A DNA stretch of 25,039 nt from JBAXLO01 sp037134755 (lineage in GTDB: Bacteria > Bacteroidota > Bacteroidia > Bacteroidales > JACABE01): the NCBI GenBank assembly GCA_037134755.1, contig JBAXLO010000048.1:1-25039 (forward strand). The letters are read 5' to 3'. Position numbers and translations under genes: made by a program. Below are positions 8,130 to 13,941 of this stretch, one piece after another; the stretch's first letter is position 1; every line of letters starts with the position of its first letter. The notes below the pieces were generated by a model. That model searched no databases and had not been told where the DNA came from. It saw only the letters and a list, made by a program, of their open reading frames with translations.

Positions 8130-8383
8130 ACTTTAGTAATTTGGTGTTTGAAGTTTTATGCTAAACTTTTACTTTTATTTAATTATATGTTTTCCATTGA
8201 TATAAATAATTCTCTTTTAGACATATAAAATGCTTCCTAAAGAATGAAAAAAGAAATATTAATAAACCATAATACCTCCTATAAGCCTACTTAAATATAC
8301 TTTATAGCTTTGTTATTAAAATTTAAAGAAAGTATTTAACTTTTAAATTTATAAAACGTATTACTATTATAGAATAAAAGTAG
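8107..8383. other. AT-rich gap between divergent genes
   Basis: Between the two divergent promoters, about 280 bases hold only very short open frames (up to 16 codons) and no clear hairpin or repeat. I see no gene here. Confidence 0.5.
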
Positions 8384-8391
8384 TACATTTG
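8384..8391 (+). promoter_or_regulatory. -7 box of the MNT antitoxin gene
   Basis: TACATTTG matches the TAnnTTTG consensus, 43 bases before the GTG start at 8434. No -33 element at standard spacing is obvious. Confidence 0.45.
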
Positions 8392-8433
8392 TAAAAAATT
8401 CAAAATAAGAATTTATATAAATAATAATTTGAT

Positions 8434-8736
8434 GTGCAAAAGCTGATATCTGACAATTTAAATGATATAAAAACATTATGTACAGCCTATAATGTAAAAA
8501 CTTTATTCGCATTTGGCTCCGTTTGTACTGATAAATTTACTGATAAAAGTGATGTTGATCTCTTAATTTCTTTCAATCCGATGGATTATGGAGATTATGC
8601 AGATACTTATTTTATGTTGGCTGATAAGTTTGAGCATTTATTTAAGAGACCCGTTGATTTAGTTACCGAAAAGTCCTTATCTAATCCATATTTAATCGAT
8701 TCAATTAATAAAACTAAGACTTTGCTTTATGCTTAA
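8434..8736 (+). CDS. MntA-like minimal nucleotidyltransferase (HepT/MntA-type antitoxin)
   Basis: The 100-residue product is a one-domain DNA polymerase beta-type nucleotidyltransferase. The active-site pattern is intact: Gly28-Ser29, then Asp40 and Asp42 in KSDVDLLI. Such MNT proteins usually sit just before a HEPN-domain HepT toxin, which they neutralise by AMPylation. Translation starts at GTG: an overlapping ATG at 8432 is in another frame and stops after four codons. The expected HepT gene does start, overlapping this gene's stop at 8729, but is reduced to 26 codons. The antitoxin therefore appears to be an orphan. The fold is confident; current activity is unknown. Confidence 0.88.
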   Translation: MQKLISDNLNDIKTLCTAYNVKTLFAFGSVCTDKFTDKSDVDLLISFNPMDYGDYADTYFMLADKFEHLFKRPVDLVTEKSLSNPYLIDSINKTKTLLYA

Positions 8737-8809
8737 TAAAATTATCTGGGGAACAATAATAAGACATTTGCCAACATTGAAAACTGAAGTAGAAAATTTA
8801 TTAAAATAA
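8729..8809 (+). pseudogene. Relic of a HepT/DUF86 (HEPN) toxin gene
   Basis: An ATG overlaps the MNT stop by the usual few bases and opens a 26-codon frame. It includes IIWGTIIRHLPTLKTEVENL, which resembles the extreme C-terminus of DUF86/HepT proteins (aliphatic-W..I...LP.LK..V pattern). The catalytic Rx4-6H region and most of the HEPN bundle, normally about 110 residues, are missing. The simplest reading is an in-frame internal deletion that kept the start and the tail. The match is to a short motif by eye, so it is good but not certain. Confidence 0.65.
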
Positions 8810-8813
8810 GTCT

Positions 8814-8891
8814 AAAAAAGAATTTAAATAGATTGGGATGGCAGAGAATAAGGGGATAAAATTAAAAGTAAGAACTATTATAGTGAAATAA
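8814..8891. repeat. Partial copies of the accessory-region intergenic repeat
   Basis: Bases 8814-8836 match 23 bases of the 10050-10131 repeat (AAAAAAGAATTTAAATAGATTGG, here split by length as AAAAAAG then AATTTAAATAGATTGG). A second partial match follows: AAAAGTA at 8864-8870 and TTATAGTGAAATAA at 8878-8891, resembling the head of the copy at 10618. This looks like the tail of one copy followed by the head of another. Confidence 0.55.
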
Positions 8892-8907
8892 AACTAGAAG
8901 TTTCTTT

Positions 8908-9312
8908 CTATTGTTTTACGCCTGAAACCTTATGTGTAACAAATGCTCCTAAACCGCCCCAACTAAGGTCAAGTTGCAAGTTGTTATTTCCGATAAATTT
9001 ACCACCACTATGCACTGAAGGGAAATTTGATAGTGTTCCATTATCATCAATATCTAATGTTATAGAGTTATTTTGCATATAAGTTATTACTATTTTACTT
9101 TTATCAACACCTTGTTTAATATTTCCATTATAAACCACTGTATCATGTTTGTAATATCCTATACTATCGGTGTTTAATTCGGTTTCTGTAGTTGTAAATT
9201 GCCAATTCCCTAAGTAATTTGCATGATATAAGCTTTCTTCTGAATCTTTTGTACAACTATAAATGCTACTTATTATAGTTATTATCAATAATGTTTTAAT
9301 AATATTTTTCAT
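8908..9312 (-). CDS. Small lipoprotein, unknown function
   Basis: The 134-residue product has a short signal ending in the lipobox SIYSC (Cys20) followed by an acidic TKDSEE stretch. The mature part (about 115 residues) is rich in beta-forming residues, with YLGNWQFTT near the start. That 'GxW' opening recalls small lipocalin-like or META-like lipoproteins of Bacteroidota, but I cannot assign a family. A -7 box lies 25 bases upstream inside one full copy of the accessory-region repeat, so it has its own promoter. Confidence 0.7.
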   Translation of the reverse strand: MKNIIKTLLIITIISSIYSCTKDSEESLYHANYLGNWQFTTTETELNTDSIGYYKHDTVVYNGNIKQGVDKSKIVITYMQNNSITLDIDDNGTLSNFPSVHSGGKFIGNNNLQLDLSWGGLGAFVTHKVSGVKQ

Positions 9313-9335
9313 TTTGTTATTTTATTTATTATCCC

Positions 9336-9417
9336 ACAAAAATACAAATAATAATCAACTTTATAGTGTAATAACCAATAAAAAAAGAATTTAAATAGAC
9401 CTGTAAAGTATAGAAAC
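9336..9417. repeat. Accessory-region direct repeat, copy A
   Basis: Bases 9336-9399 are identical to 10050-10113 (64 bases), and the similarity continues without gaps to AAGTATAGAAAC at 9406-9417. It lies between two genes, 24 bases upstream of the lipoprotein start, and includes that gene's -7 box on the minus strand (TATTTTTG, 9337-9344). Confidence 0.92.
9337..9344 (-). promoter_or_regulatory. -7 box of the small lipoprotein gene
   Basis: The minus strand reads TATTTTTG, 25 bases before the ATG, within repeat copy A. Confidence 0.45.
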
Positions 9418-9435
9418 GGCTATAATTTAAACAAT

Positions 9436-9966
9436 CTATTTTACCTTTGTCAGCTCTAATTCTTTAATTAAATATGCTTTAAATTCTTTTAGGTTTCTAA
9501 AATAAATTAATAGTGGTACAAAAAGCATAATAATTATAGCTAAGATAGCTTTGAGTGCTCTTATAATTATTAATTTAATAGTATCATCTGAATGAGTTAT
9601 AAATCCTGATACAATTACATAAGTCATCAAACCGGTTATTATAAATGTTAGCGAACCACCTATCCAATTCATTCGGGCTTTTAATTTAATTTCAGTAACA
9701 ATATTAGATGAAATTATTTTACCATGAATTATTGGGTAAAAAACTGATGTTACATCCATATTATAAAAGTTTTCAATGTACCATATCGTAAATTTATCTT
9801 TCTTTAAAAACCCAAATAACTTATTTAATAGCTGAGTATTGAACCTAATTGTGAATATAATTTTTAAATGTTTCAATAAATTGTTTTTTGATTTTATTTC
9901 AATAATTGAATTAATCCTTTTTTCAAATTCAATCAGATTATAATTAGCAGTATATATAACAGACAT
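9436..9966 (-). CDS. Small membrane protein, unknown function
   Basis: The 176-residue product has a charged N-terminal half and two hydrophobic segments (about 101-121 and 135-154), with both ends probably cytoplasmic. The middle part (KDKFTIWYIENF, then FYPIIHGKI and IKLKARMNWIG) recalls a loose family of small Bacteroidota membrane proteins in which a beta-rich segment precedes a transmembrane hairpin; this is an impression, not a database match. The gene is bracketed by two near-identical copies of an 82-bp repeat, so the gene plus one repeat makes a 714-bp unit. A -7 box lies about 55 bases upstream. Confidence 0.7.
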   Translation of the reverse strand: MSVIYTANYNLIEFEKRINSIIEIKSKNNLLKHLKIIFTIRFNTQLLNKLFGFLKKDKFTIWYIENFYNMDVTSVFYPIIHGKIISSNIVTEIKLKARMNWIGGSLTFIITGLMTYVIVSGFITHSDDTIKLIIIRALKAILAIIIMLFVPLLIYFRNLKEFKAYLIKELELTKVK

Positions 9967-10020
9967 TTAAATAGGTTTTTAATTATTTGCTAAAAGTATT
10001 AAATCGTTTTAAATAATCAC

Positions 10021-10055
10021 CAAAAGTATAAAATTAGTACAAGTTTACGACAAAA
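10021..10055 (-). promoter_or_regulatory. Promoter of the 176-residue membrane protein gene
   Basis: The minus strand has TACTTTTG (10021-10028), preceded by TTTTTG about 22 bases away, a fair -33/-7 pair. The -33 part coincides with the edge of repeat copy B, whose own TATTTTTG box (10051-10058) is farther from the gene. Confidence 0.5.
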
Positions 10056-10131
10056 ATACAAATAATAATCAACTTTATAGTGTAATAACCAATAAAAAAA
10101 GAATTTAAATAGATTGGTTAAGTATAGAAAC
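10050..10131. repeat. Accessory-region direct repeat, copy B
   Basis: Direct repeat of 9336-9417 at a distance of exactly 714 bases, identical over the first 64 bases. It sits 15 bases past the stop of the 145-residue gene and upstream of the 176-residue gene. Confidence 0.92.
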
Positions 10132-10146
10132 AGAGCGAAATTATTA

Positions 10147-10584
10147 TTAATATCGATATACAATCATAAATCTGAAAAGAAAAAACCAAAATATTGCACC
10201 ACAAATTTCAAGATATAACCGTTGTTTGTATTTAATTTTATAATTTTCTTGTTTTAAATCAGCTAATTTTAAATATTGTAAGGGATAATAATTAGGAGCT
10301 ATAAGTAATGGGACGCATAAGAAAATTGCCATCATTCTAAAGATAGAATAAGATTCCGTAGCATTTAATTCCATTTGTTCTTGATGTTTTCTTTCCTCTT
10401 CATCCACACACCTTTTATAGTTAGAAGATATTGTTCTTAATTCTTCATTTGTAATACCTCTTTTTAAAAGTTCTTCTTTAGCTTGAACTTTTGCATCTTC
10501 TTGCCAATCGCCTGTAGGTGAGATGTAAATATAGATTAAATCTTCTGTTTCTCTTTCTTTTATAGGTGGTAAGTAAGTATCCAT
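10147..10584 (-). CDS. Small membrane protein, unknown function
   Basis: The 145-residue product starts with a soluble acidic and amphipathic region (1-82) containing a helical WQEDAKVQAKEELLKRGI stretch, followed by two hydrophobic segments (about 83-100 and 126-143) separated by a basic loop. The N-terminal pattern, a short 'do so-and-so with residues EELLKRGI' helix before a membrane hairpin, is common in small Bacteroidota accessory proteins, but I know no function. It is transcribed from its own -7 box at 10618 and ends just before repeat copy B. Confidence 0.68.
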   Translation of the reverse strand: MDTYLPPIKERETEDLIYIYISPTGDWQEDAKVQAKEELLKRGITNEELRTISSNYKRCVDEEERKHQEQMELNATESYSIFRMMAIFLCVPLLIAPNYYPLQYLKLADLKQENYKIKYKQRLYLEICGAIFWFFLFRFMIVYRY

Positions 10585-10617
10585 CTTTTAAATTATAATT
10601 TGTTTTTTATTATCCCC

Positions 10618-10679
10618 CAAAAGTACAAATAATATTTATCTTTATAGTGAAATAACAGATGTAAAAAGAATGAATAAAG
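10618..10679. repeat. Accessory-region repeat, divergent copy C (with -7 box)
   Basis: The first 40 bases match copies A and B at 34 positions, and about 15 of the next 22 also match. On the minus strand 10618-10625 reads TACTTTTG, a -7 box 34 bases before the ATG of the 145-residue gene. This appears to be an older copy of the same element. Confidence 0.65.
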
Positions 10680-10716
10680 TTTTTGATGTATTGGATTTTA
10701 GTAGTAAAATGTAATC

Positions 10717-11325
10717 TTATCTAACCCAATATTTAATTTTAGGATTATAAATTGAAGCAATACTTGCAAACATATCATAATCTTTTTCTAAATATCCTTC
10801 AGAATTTAATTTAATAATCCCTTTTTCATAGCATTCACTTATAACTTGAAACATTATTGTTAACGATTCAAATAAATAATCGGGTTCTTCCCCATAAGTA
10901 TTCGTCCAATAAATTCTTTTATAATTATCTGATTCTATATTTAAGTCTACCCAATAACAATTTCCTGAACCATCTTCTAAAAAAGGAAATAATTTTACAT
11001 CAGGTTTGATATTTGTAGTTTGATTTAGAAATAAATCTTGAAATTCTATATGTGATTTATAAAATTGCTTAGCATTATTTAAACTTAAAAAATAATAATT
11101 AGGAATTAAATCAATAAGTCCGGTTATTGCTTTAATATCTAAATTAATTCCATCAGCTAAAGAATATAGTTCTAATAATTCTTCATTAAATTTAACTTCT
11201 AATTCATTTTCTGTTTTTTCAATATCAATTGAATTTGCAGGTTCTCTCAAGATTTTTGGCATATAATAGCCAATTTCAATTTGTTTATTAATAATAAACC
11301 TAAATGATTCAGATATAGTTTTCAT
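10717..11325 (-). CDS. SMI1/KNR4 (SUKH) family protein
   Basis: The 202-residue product has the SUKH pattern. It opens with a helix leading to IEKTENELEVKFNEELLELY (about 34-53) and LADGINL, the conserved 'E..LG..LP..L..LY...NG' region. It continues with a strand-rich centre including PFLEDGSGNCYWVDL and ends in IYWTNTYGEEPDYLF. SUKH proteins are frequent immunity proteins in polymorphic and contact-dependent toxin systems, and also occur as general binding domains. No toxin gene is next to it, so an immunity role is only inferred from the family and the accessory setting. No signal peptide. A -7 box (minus TACTTTTG, 11353-11360) lies 27 bases upstream. Confidence 0.85.
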   Translation of the reverse strand: MKTISESFRFIINKQIEIGYYMPKILREPANSIDIEKTENELEVKFNEELLELYSLADGINLDIKAITGLIDLIPNYYFLSLNNAKQFYKSHIEFQDLFLNQTTNIKPDVKLFPFLEDGSGNCYWVDLNIESDNYKRIYWTNTYGEEPDYLFESLTIMFQVISECYEKGIIKLNSEGYLEKDYDMFASIASIYNPKIKYWVR

Positions 11326-11352
11326 AATTAAATTGCTTATTTAATTTTTCCC

Positions 11353-11360
11353 CAAAAGTA
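11353..11360 (-). promoter_or_regulatory. -7 box of the SUKH gene
   Basis: The minus strand reads TACTTTTG preceded by TTTG, as in the neighbouring promoters. Only about 15 bases of the shared intergenic repeat remain around it. Confidence 0.5.
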
Positions 11361-11386
11361 CAAATAAATTCTTTTCATCATACTAA

Positions 11387-11426
11387 ATAAAAAAAACCTT
11401 CACTCAATAAAGAATGAAGGTTTTTT
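11387..11426 (-). terminator. Rho-independent terminator, bidirectional in form
   Basis: AACCTTCA (11395-11402) and TGAAGGTT (11415-11422) form the stem, flanked by an A-run on the left and a T-run on the right. On the minus strand it follows the stop of the 204-residue gene by about 60 bases and is followed by eight T, so it should end that gene's transcript. Confidence 0.88.
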
Positions 11427-11450
11427 GTTTTAGTTAAAAAGAATCACTTC

Positions 11451-11486
11451 AAGTACTTTAAGTATTGTAAGTACTTCAAGTACTTC
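11451..11486. repeat. Four tandem 9-bp units (AAGTACTTC family)
   Basis: The units are AAGTACTTT, AAGTATTGT, AAGTACTTC and AAGTACTTC, each exactly nine bases, starting at 11451, 11460, 11469 and 11478, with a partial unit before. The array starts right after the stop codon of the 204-residue gene. A related array lies at 18473-18515. Confidence 0.85.
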
Positions 11487-11487
11487 T

Positions 11488-12102
11488 TTAGGTTACAATT
11501 ATAGGATAAGGAACACTAAAGCCCCCTATGCCACTTGCGGTTATGGATGCCCAGATTACATAAATCTTTGCTCCCACAGGCATGCTGTTTAATGGAAATT
11601 TACAATGAGAACTTCCGCCTGCCAATAAATAATCGCTTATTAATGCCTCAGCATCCGTAGTGTACATGGCTATAAATGCACCATCGTTGCTGGTTGTAGG
11701 TACTGTCATTATTAATTGTCCTGATATAGAACCGTTTACTAAACTAAATGTAGAACTAGGTTTGCCCGAAGAGAATGCATTATAAAAAGGCACTTGTAAT
11801 TTTACCAATAATACCTTGTTACCATTACATTTAAAGTTAGCATACACACCCATTTCGTGCATAACTGACTTACCTGTTGCAAGAGCTTTTTCAAAATTTG
11901 CCTGATCTGTTGCATCACCATTTTTAACTAAGCCATGTGTATCAATTATAGCCTTTCCATAGCCTTTTAGCTGAACTTCTGTATAAGTAGAATCCTCAAA
12001 AAGAATATCTGAGCCTACTCCTGTACCAGCTTGCGATAGTAGTTCGGCTACATTAAAAGGAGTTTCACCTTCATAATTTGTTCCTGCTTTCCAGTTTTCC
12101 AT
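11488..12102 (-). CDS. Unrecognised 204-residue soluble protein
   Basis: No family is recognised. The product has no signal peptide and no membrane segment. The first half is mixed helical and strand, with EVQLKGYGKAIIDTHGLV (about 44-61) and ALATGKSVMHEM. The second half is rich in Ser, Thr, Gly and beta-branched residues (GAFIAMYTTDAEALI, then KIYVIWASITASGIGGFS, PYPIIVT at the end), suggesting a beta-sandwich. Such a composition would suit a structural or secreted-without-signal protein, such as a tail-like or surface-layer component, but this is conjecture. The gene is flanked by a nonamer array on its 3' side and by the 21-bp array, starting 73 bases upstream, on its 5' side. No -7 box was found. 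Confidence 0.72.
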   Translation of the reverse strand: MENWKAGTNYEGETPFNVAELLSQAGTGVGSDILFEDSTYTEVQLKGYGKAIIDTHGLVKNGDATDQANFEKALATGKSVMHEMGVYANFKCNGNKVLLVKLQVPFYNAFSSGKPSSTFSLVNGSISGQLIMTVPTTSNDGAFIAMYTTDAEALISDYLLAGGSSHCKFPLNSMPVGAKIYVIWASITASGIGGFSVPYPIIVT

Positions 12103-12174
12103 ATAATATTATTTAAAAATTAAAATACATTTGTTAAAAATTTAATTGTTTTACGATTAATAATAAACCACCGA

Positions 12175-12342
12175 TTTACGGTAGTAAGTTGCCTTTTTAC
12201 GGTTGTAAATTACCGATTTACGAGAGTAAGTTACTTATTTACGGTAGTAAGTTACCCTTTTACGGTAGTAAGTTATACTTTTACGATAGTAAATGTCCGG
12301 TTTACGGTCGTAAGTTACCTATTTACGGTCGTAAATGACCTG
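12175..12342. repeat. Tandem array: eight 21-bp units
   Basis: Eight units start at 12175, 12196, 12217, 12238, 12259, 12280, 12301 and 12322; every period is exactly 21 bases. The consensus is TTTACGGTAGTAAGTTACC followed by two or three variable bases. The fixed parts are TTTACG, GTAA and mostly TTACC; each unit holds facing TTAC/GTAA half-sites, and units 7 and 8 contain the palindrome TTACGGTCGTAA or nearly so. A degenerate half-unit precedes at about 12149. The frame through the array is open on the plus strand but has no start codon. It lies 73 bases upstream of the minus-strand 204-residue gene. Confidence 0.95.
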
Positions 12343-12366
12343 TTAATTAAAATTGACCGGTCATTT
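12331..12366. repeat. Inverted repeat at the array edge
   Basis: AAATGACC in the last array unit and GGTCATTT (12358-12365) are exact inverted repeats. The second arm overlaps the palindrome TGACCGGTCA. This may be a further protein-binding site. Confidence 0.5.
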
Positions 12367-12375
12367 AGGTTTAAA

Positions 12376-12413
12376 ATACTATTAAATACCTTTATTAAAA
12401 GGTATTATAGTAT
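12376..12413 (-). terminator. Long hairpin, possible terminator of a short transcript
   Basis: Arms ATACTAT (12376-12382) plus AATACCTTT (12385-12393) pair with AAAGGTATT (12398-12406) plus ATAGTAT (12407-12413), with a 2-base bulge and an ATTA loop. On the minus strand TTTTAAA follows, so it could end a transcript arriving from 12653. Confidence 0.5.
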
Positions 12414-12667
12414 GATAACTAAAATTTCTTTTTTACGAAAACTAAAAACTACATGAAGTAGTTGTGAAAAATAATGACCAGAAATAATATTGGATCCATA
12501 ATCCCTGTATTCTACAATCATTATTATAAAGCGTTGTGCAAAAACGTGGTCACCTGAAGAATAAAGATGACTAAGTGCAGATTTTAAAATGTCAGTATGT
12601 AATTTTATTATCCTTTTTCTATCAAAATAATTAAAAAATTTAACCCCTTTAATAGAAAACAAAAGTA
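12376..12667 (-). other. Candidate short transcript: small RNA or short ORF
   Basis: The minus strand has a -7 box TACTTTTG (12660-12667) and a hairpin terminator candidate at 12376-12413, defining a transcript of about 250-280 bases. An open frame covers 12405-12680, but its first ATG lies upstream of the predicted transcription start; the next in-frame ATG (about 12519) leaves only about 38 codons. The encoded text is not recognised. A small stem (ACTAC/GTAGT) also lies within. I cannot decide between non-coding RNA, a short peptide gene and chance. The rest of the gap (12668-12832) shows nothing. Confidence 0.3.
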
Positions 12668-12832
12668 CAAAAAATATCAATACAAAACATATTTTTAATA
12701 AAAATAAAATAAAAATAAATAATAGGCTGGTAAAAGGTACTACAACTGTTAAAAAATATAAAAATTTATTGATTCTAATCCCAAATAAAGTTAAGGCTTT
12801 TATTATTTAAAAATATTCTCGATAATTTTAAC

Positions 12833-12840
12833 TAATTTTG
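12833..12840 (+). promoter_or_regulatory. -7 box of prfA
   Basis: TAATTTTG matches TAnnTTTG and lies 21 bases before the prfA ATG. It overlaps an in-frame TTG at 12838, which argues that this TTG is not the start. Confidence 0.5.
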
Positions 12841-12861
12841 CATTCTGAAATAATCCTATAT

Positions 12862-13932
12862 ATGTTAGAAAAATTAGAAGCTATCCACAAGCGTTTCGAA
12901 GAGATGACAGTTTTGATGAGTGATCCTGATGTTATGCAGGACATGAAGAAATATATAAAACTGAGCAAAGATCTTAAAGAACTTCAGCCTATTATAGATG
13001 CTTATTATTCGTACAGAAGTATCGTTTCGAATATTACACATGCCAAAGAAGTGTTGAATACCGAAAAAGATGATGATTTTAGGGCAATGGCTAAGGATGA
13101 ACTGAATACATTGCTGGAACAAAAGGAACAAATGGAAATTGATGTGCGCCTAATGTTGATACCTGCCGACCCTCAGGATGGTAAAAACGCTGTTGTTGAG
13201 ATAAGAGCGGGTACAGGTGGTGACGAAGCTAGTATTTTTGCCGGAGATCTGTATCGTATGTACACAAAATACTGTGAAAATAGAGGTTGGAAGGTTGATT
13301 TAGTAGATTTTACTGAAGGTACTGCGGGCGGATACAAAGAAGTTATTATAAATGTAAGTGGTGATAATGTTTATGGGCAATTAAAATACGAATCGGGAGT
13401 ACATCGTGTGCAACGTGTGCCACAAACCGAAACCCAAGGTCGTGTACATACTTCAGCAGCCTCAGTAGTAGTGCTTCCTGAAGCCGAAGAGTTTGATGTT
13501 GATCTTAAACCTTCGGATATTCGTAAAGATACTTATTGTTCATCAGGACCTGGTGGGCAGTCAGTTAATACTACTTATTCGGCTATCCGTTTAACCCACA
13601 TTCCATCGGGCATTGTGGTGACTTGTCAGGATCAAAAATCGCAGATTAAGAACCTTGATAAGGCTATGACGGTACTAAGAACCAGACTTTTTGAATTAGA
13701 ATATCACAAATATCTTGATGAAATTTCGTCAAGACGTAAAACCATGGTTTCAACCGGCGATCGCTCGGCAAAAATCAGGACTTATAACTATGCACAGAGC
13801 CGTGTTACCGATCATCGTATCGGTTGGTCGATGTATAATCTTCCAGTTTTTATGGATGGTGATGTTCAGGAGGTAATTGATGCACTACAACTTGCAGAAA
13901 ATGCCGAACGATTAAAAGAAGCAATCGCATAA
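12862..13932 (+). CDS. prfA: Peptide chain release factor 1
   Basis: With the ATG at 12862 the product has 356 residues, normal for RF1. An in-frame TTG 24 bases upstream sits within the promoter box and is rejected. RF1 reads UAA and UAG and releases the peptide at the ribosome. Features are an N-terminal helical domain (1-100), the codon-recognition tripeptide of PxT type (Pro187-Gln-Thr189) in RVPQTETQGR, and the catalytic GGQ (231-233) in SSGPGGQSVNTT. The tripeptide is RF1-like, unlike RF2's SPF. No frameshift is present. pyrF follows after 9 bases, so the two are likely in one operon. Confidence 0.97.
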   Translation: MLEKLEAIHKRFEEMTVLMSDPDVMQDMKKYIKLSKDLKELQPIIDAYYSYRSIVSNITHAKEVLNTEKDDDFRAMAKDELNTLLEQKEQMEIDVRLMLIPADPQDGKNAVVEIRAGTGGDEASIFAGDLYRMYTKYCENRGWKVDLVDFTEGTAGGYKEVIINVSGDNVYGQLKYESGVHRVQRVPQTETQGRVHTSAASVVVLPEAEEFDVDLKPSDIRKDTYCSSGPGGQSVNTTYSAIRLTHIPSGIVVTCQDQKSQIKNLDKAMTVLRTRLFELEYHKYLDEISSRRKTMVSTGDRSAKIRTYNYAQSRVTDHRIGWSMYNLPVFMDGDVQEVIDALQLAENAERLKEAIA

Positions 13933-13941
13933 TCATATATC

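Noticed and set aside
8244..8294. 16-codon frame in the gap before the MNT gene
   Set aside because: Too short, no promoter at a suitable distance and no recognisable sequence.
9336..10131. Accessory-region repeats as integron attC sites
   Set aside because: No RYYYAAC/GTTRRRY pair with attC-type folding was found and no integrase is present.
12175..12342. 21-bp array as a CRISPR
   Set aside because: The units are directly adjacent, with no unique spacers of 25-40 bases, and no cas gene is present.
12124..12456. Plus-strand open frame through the 21-bp array, giving heptapeptide repeats
   Set aside because: There is no ATG, GTG or TTG start with a leader near its beginning, and an open frame is expected when a 21-base unit without stop is repeated.
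12838..12861. TTG start adding 8 residues to PrfA
   Set aside because: It lies within the TAATTTTG promoter box; the ATG at 12862 gives the normal RF1 N-terminus.
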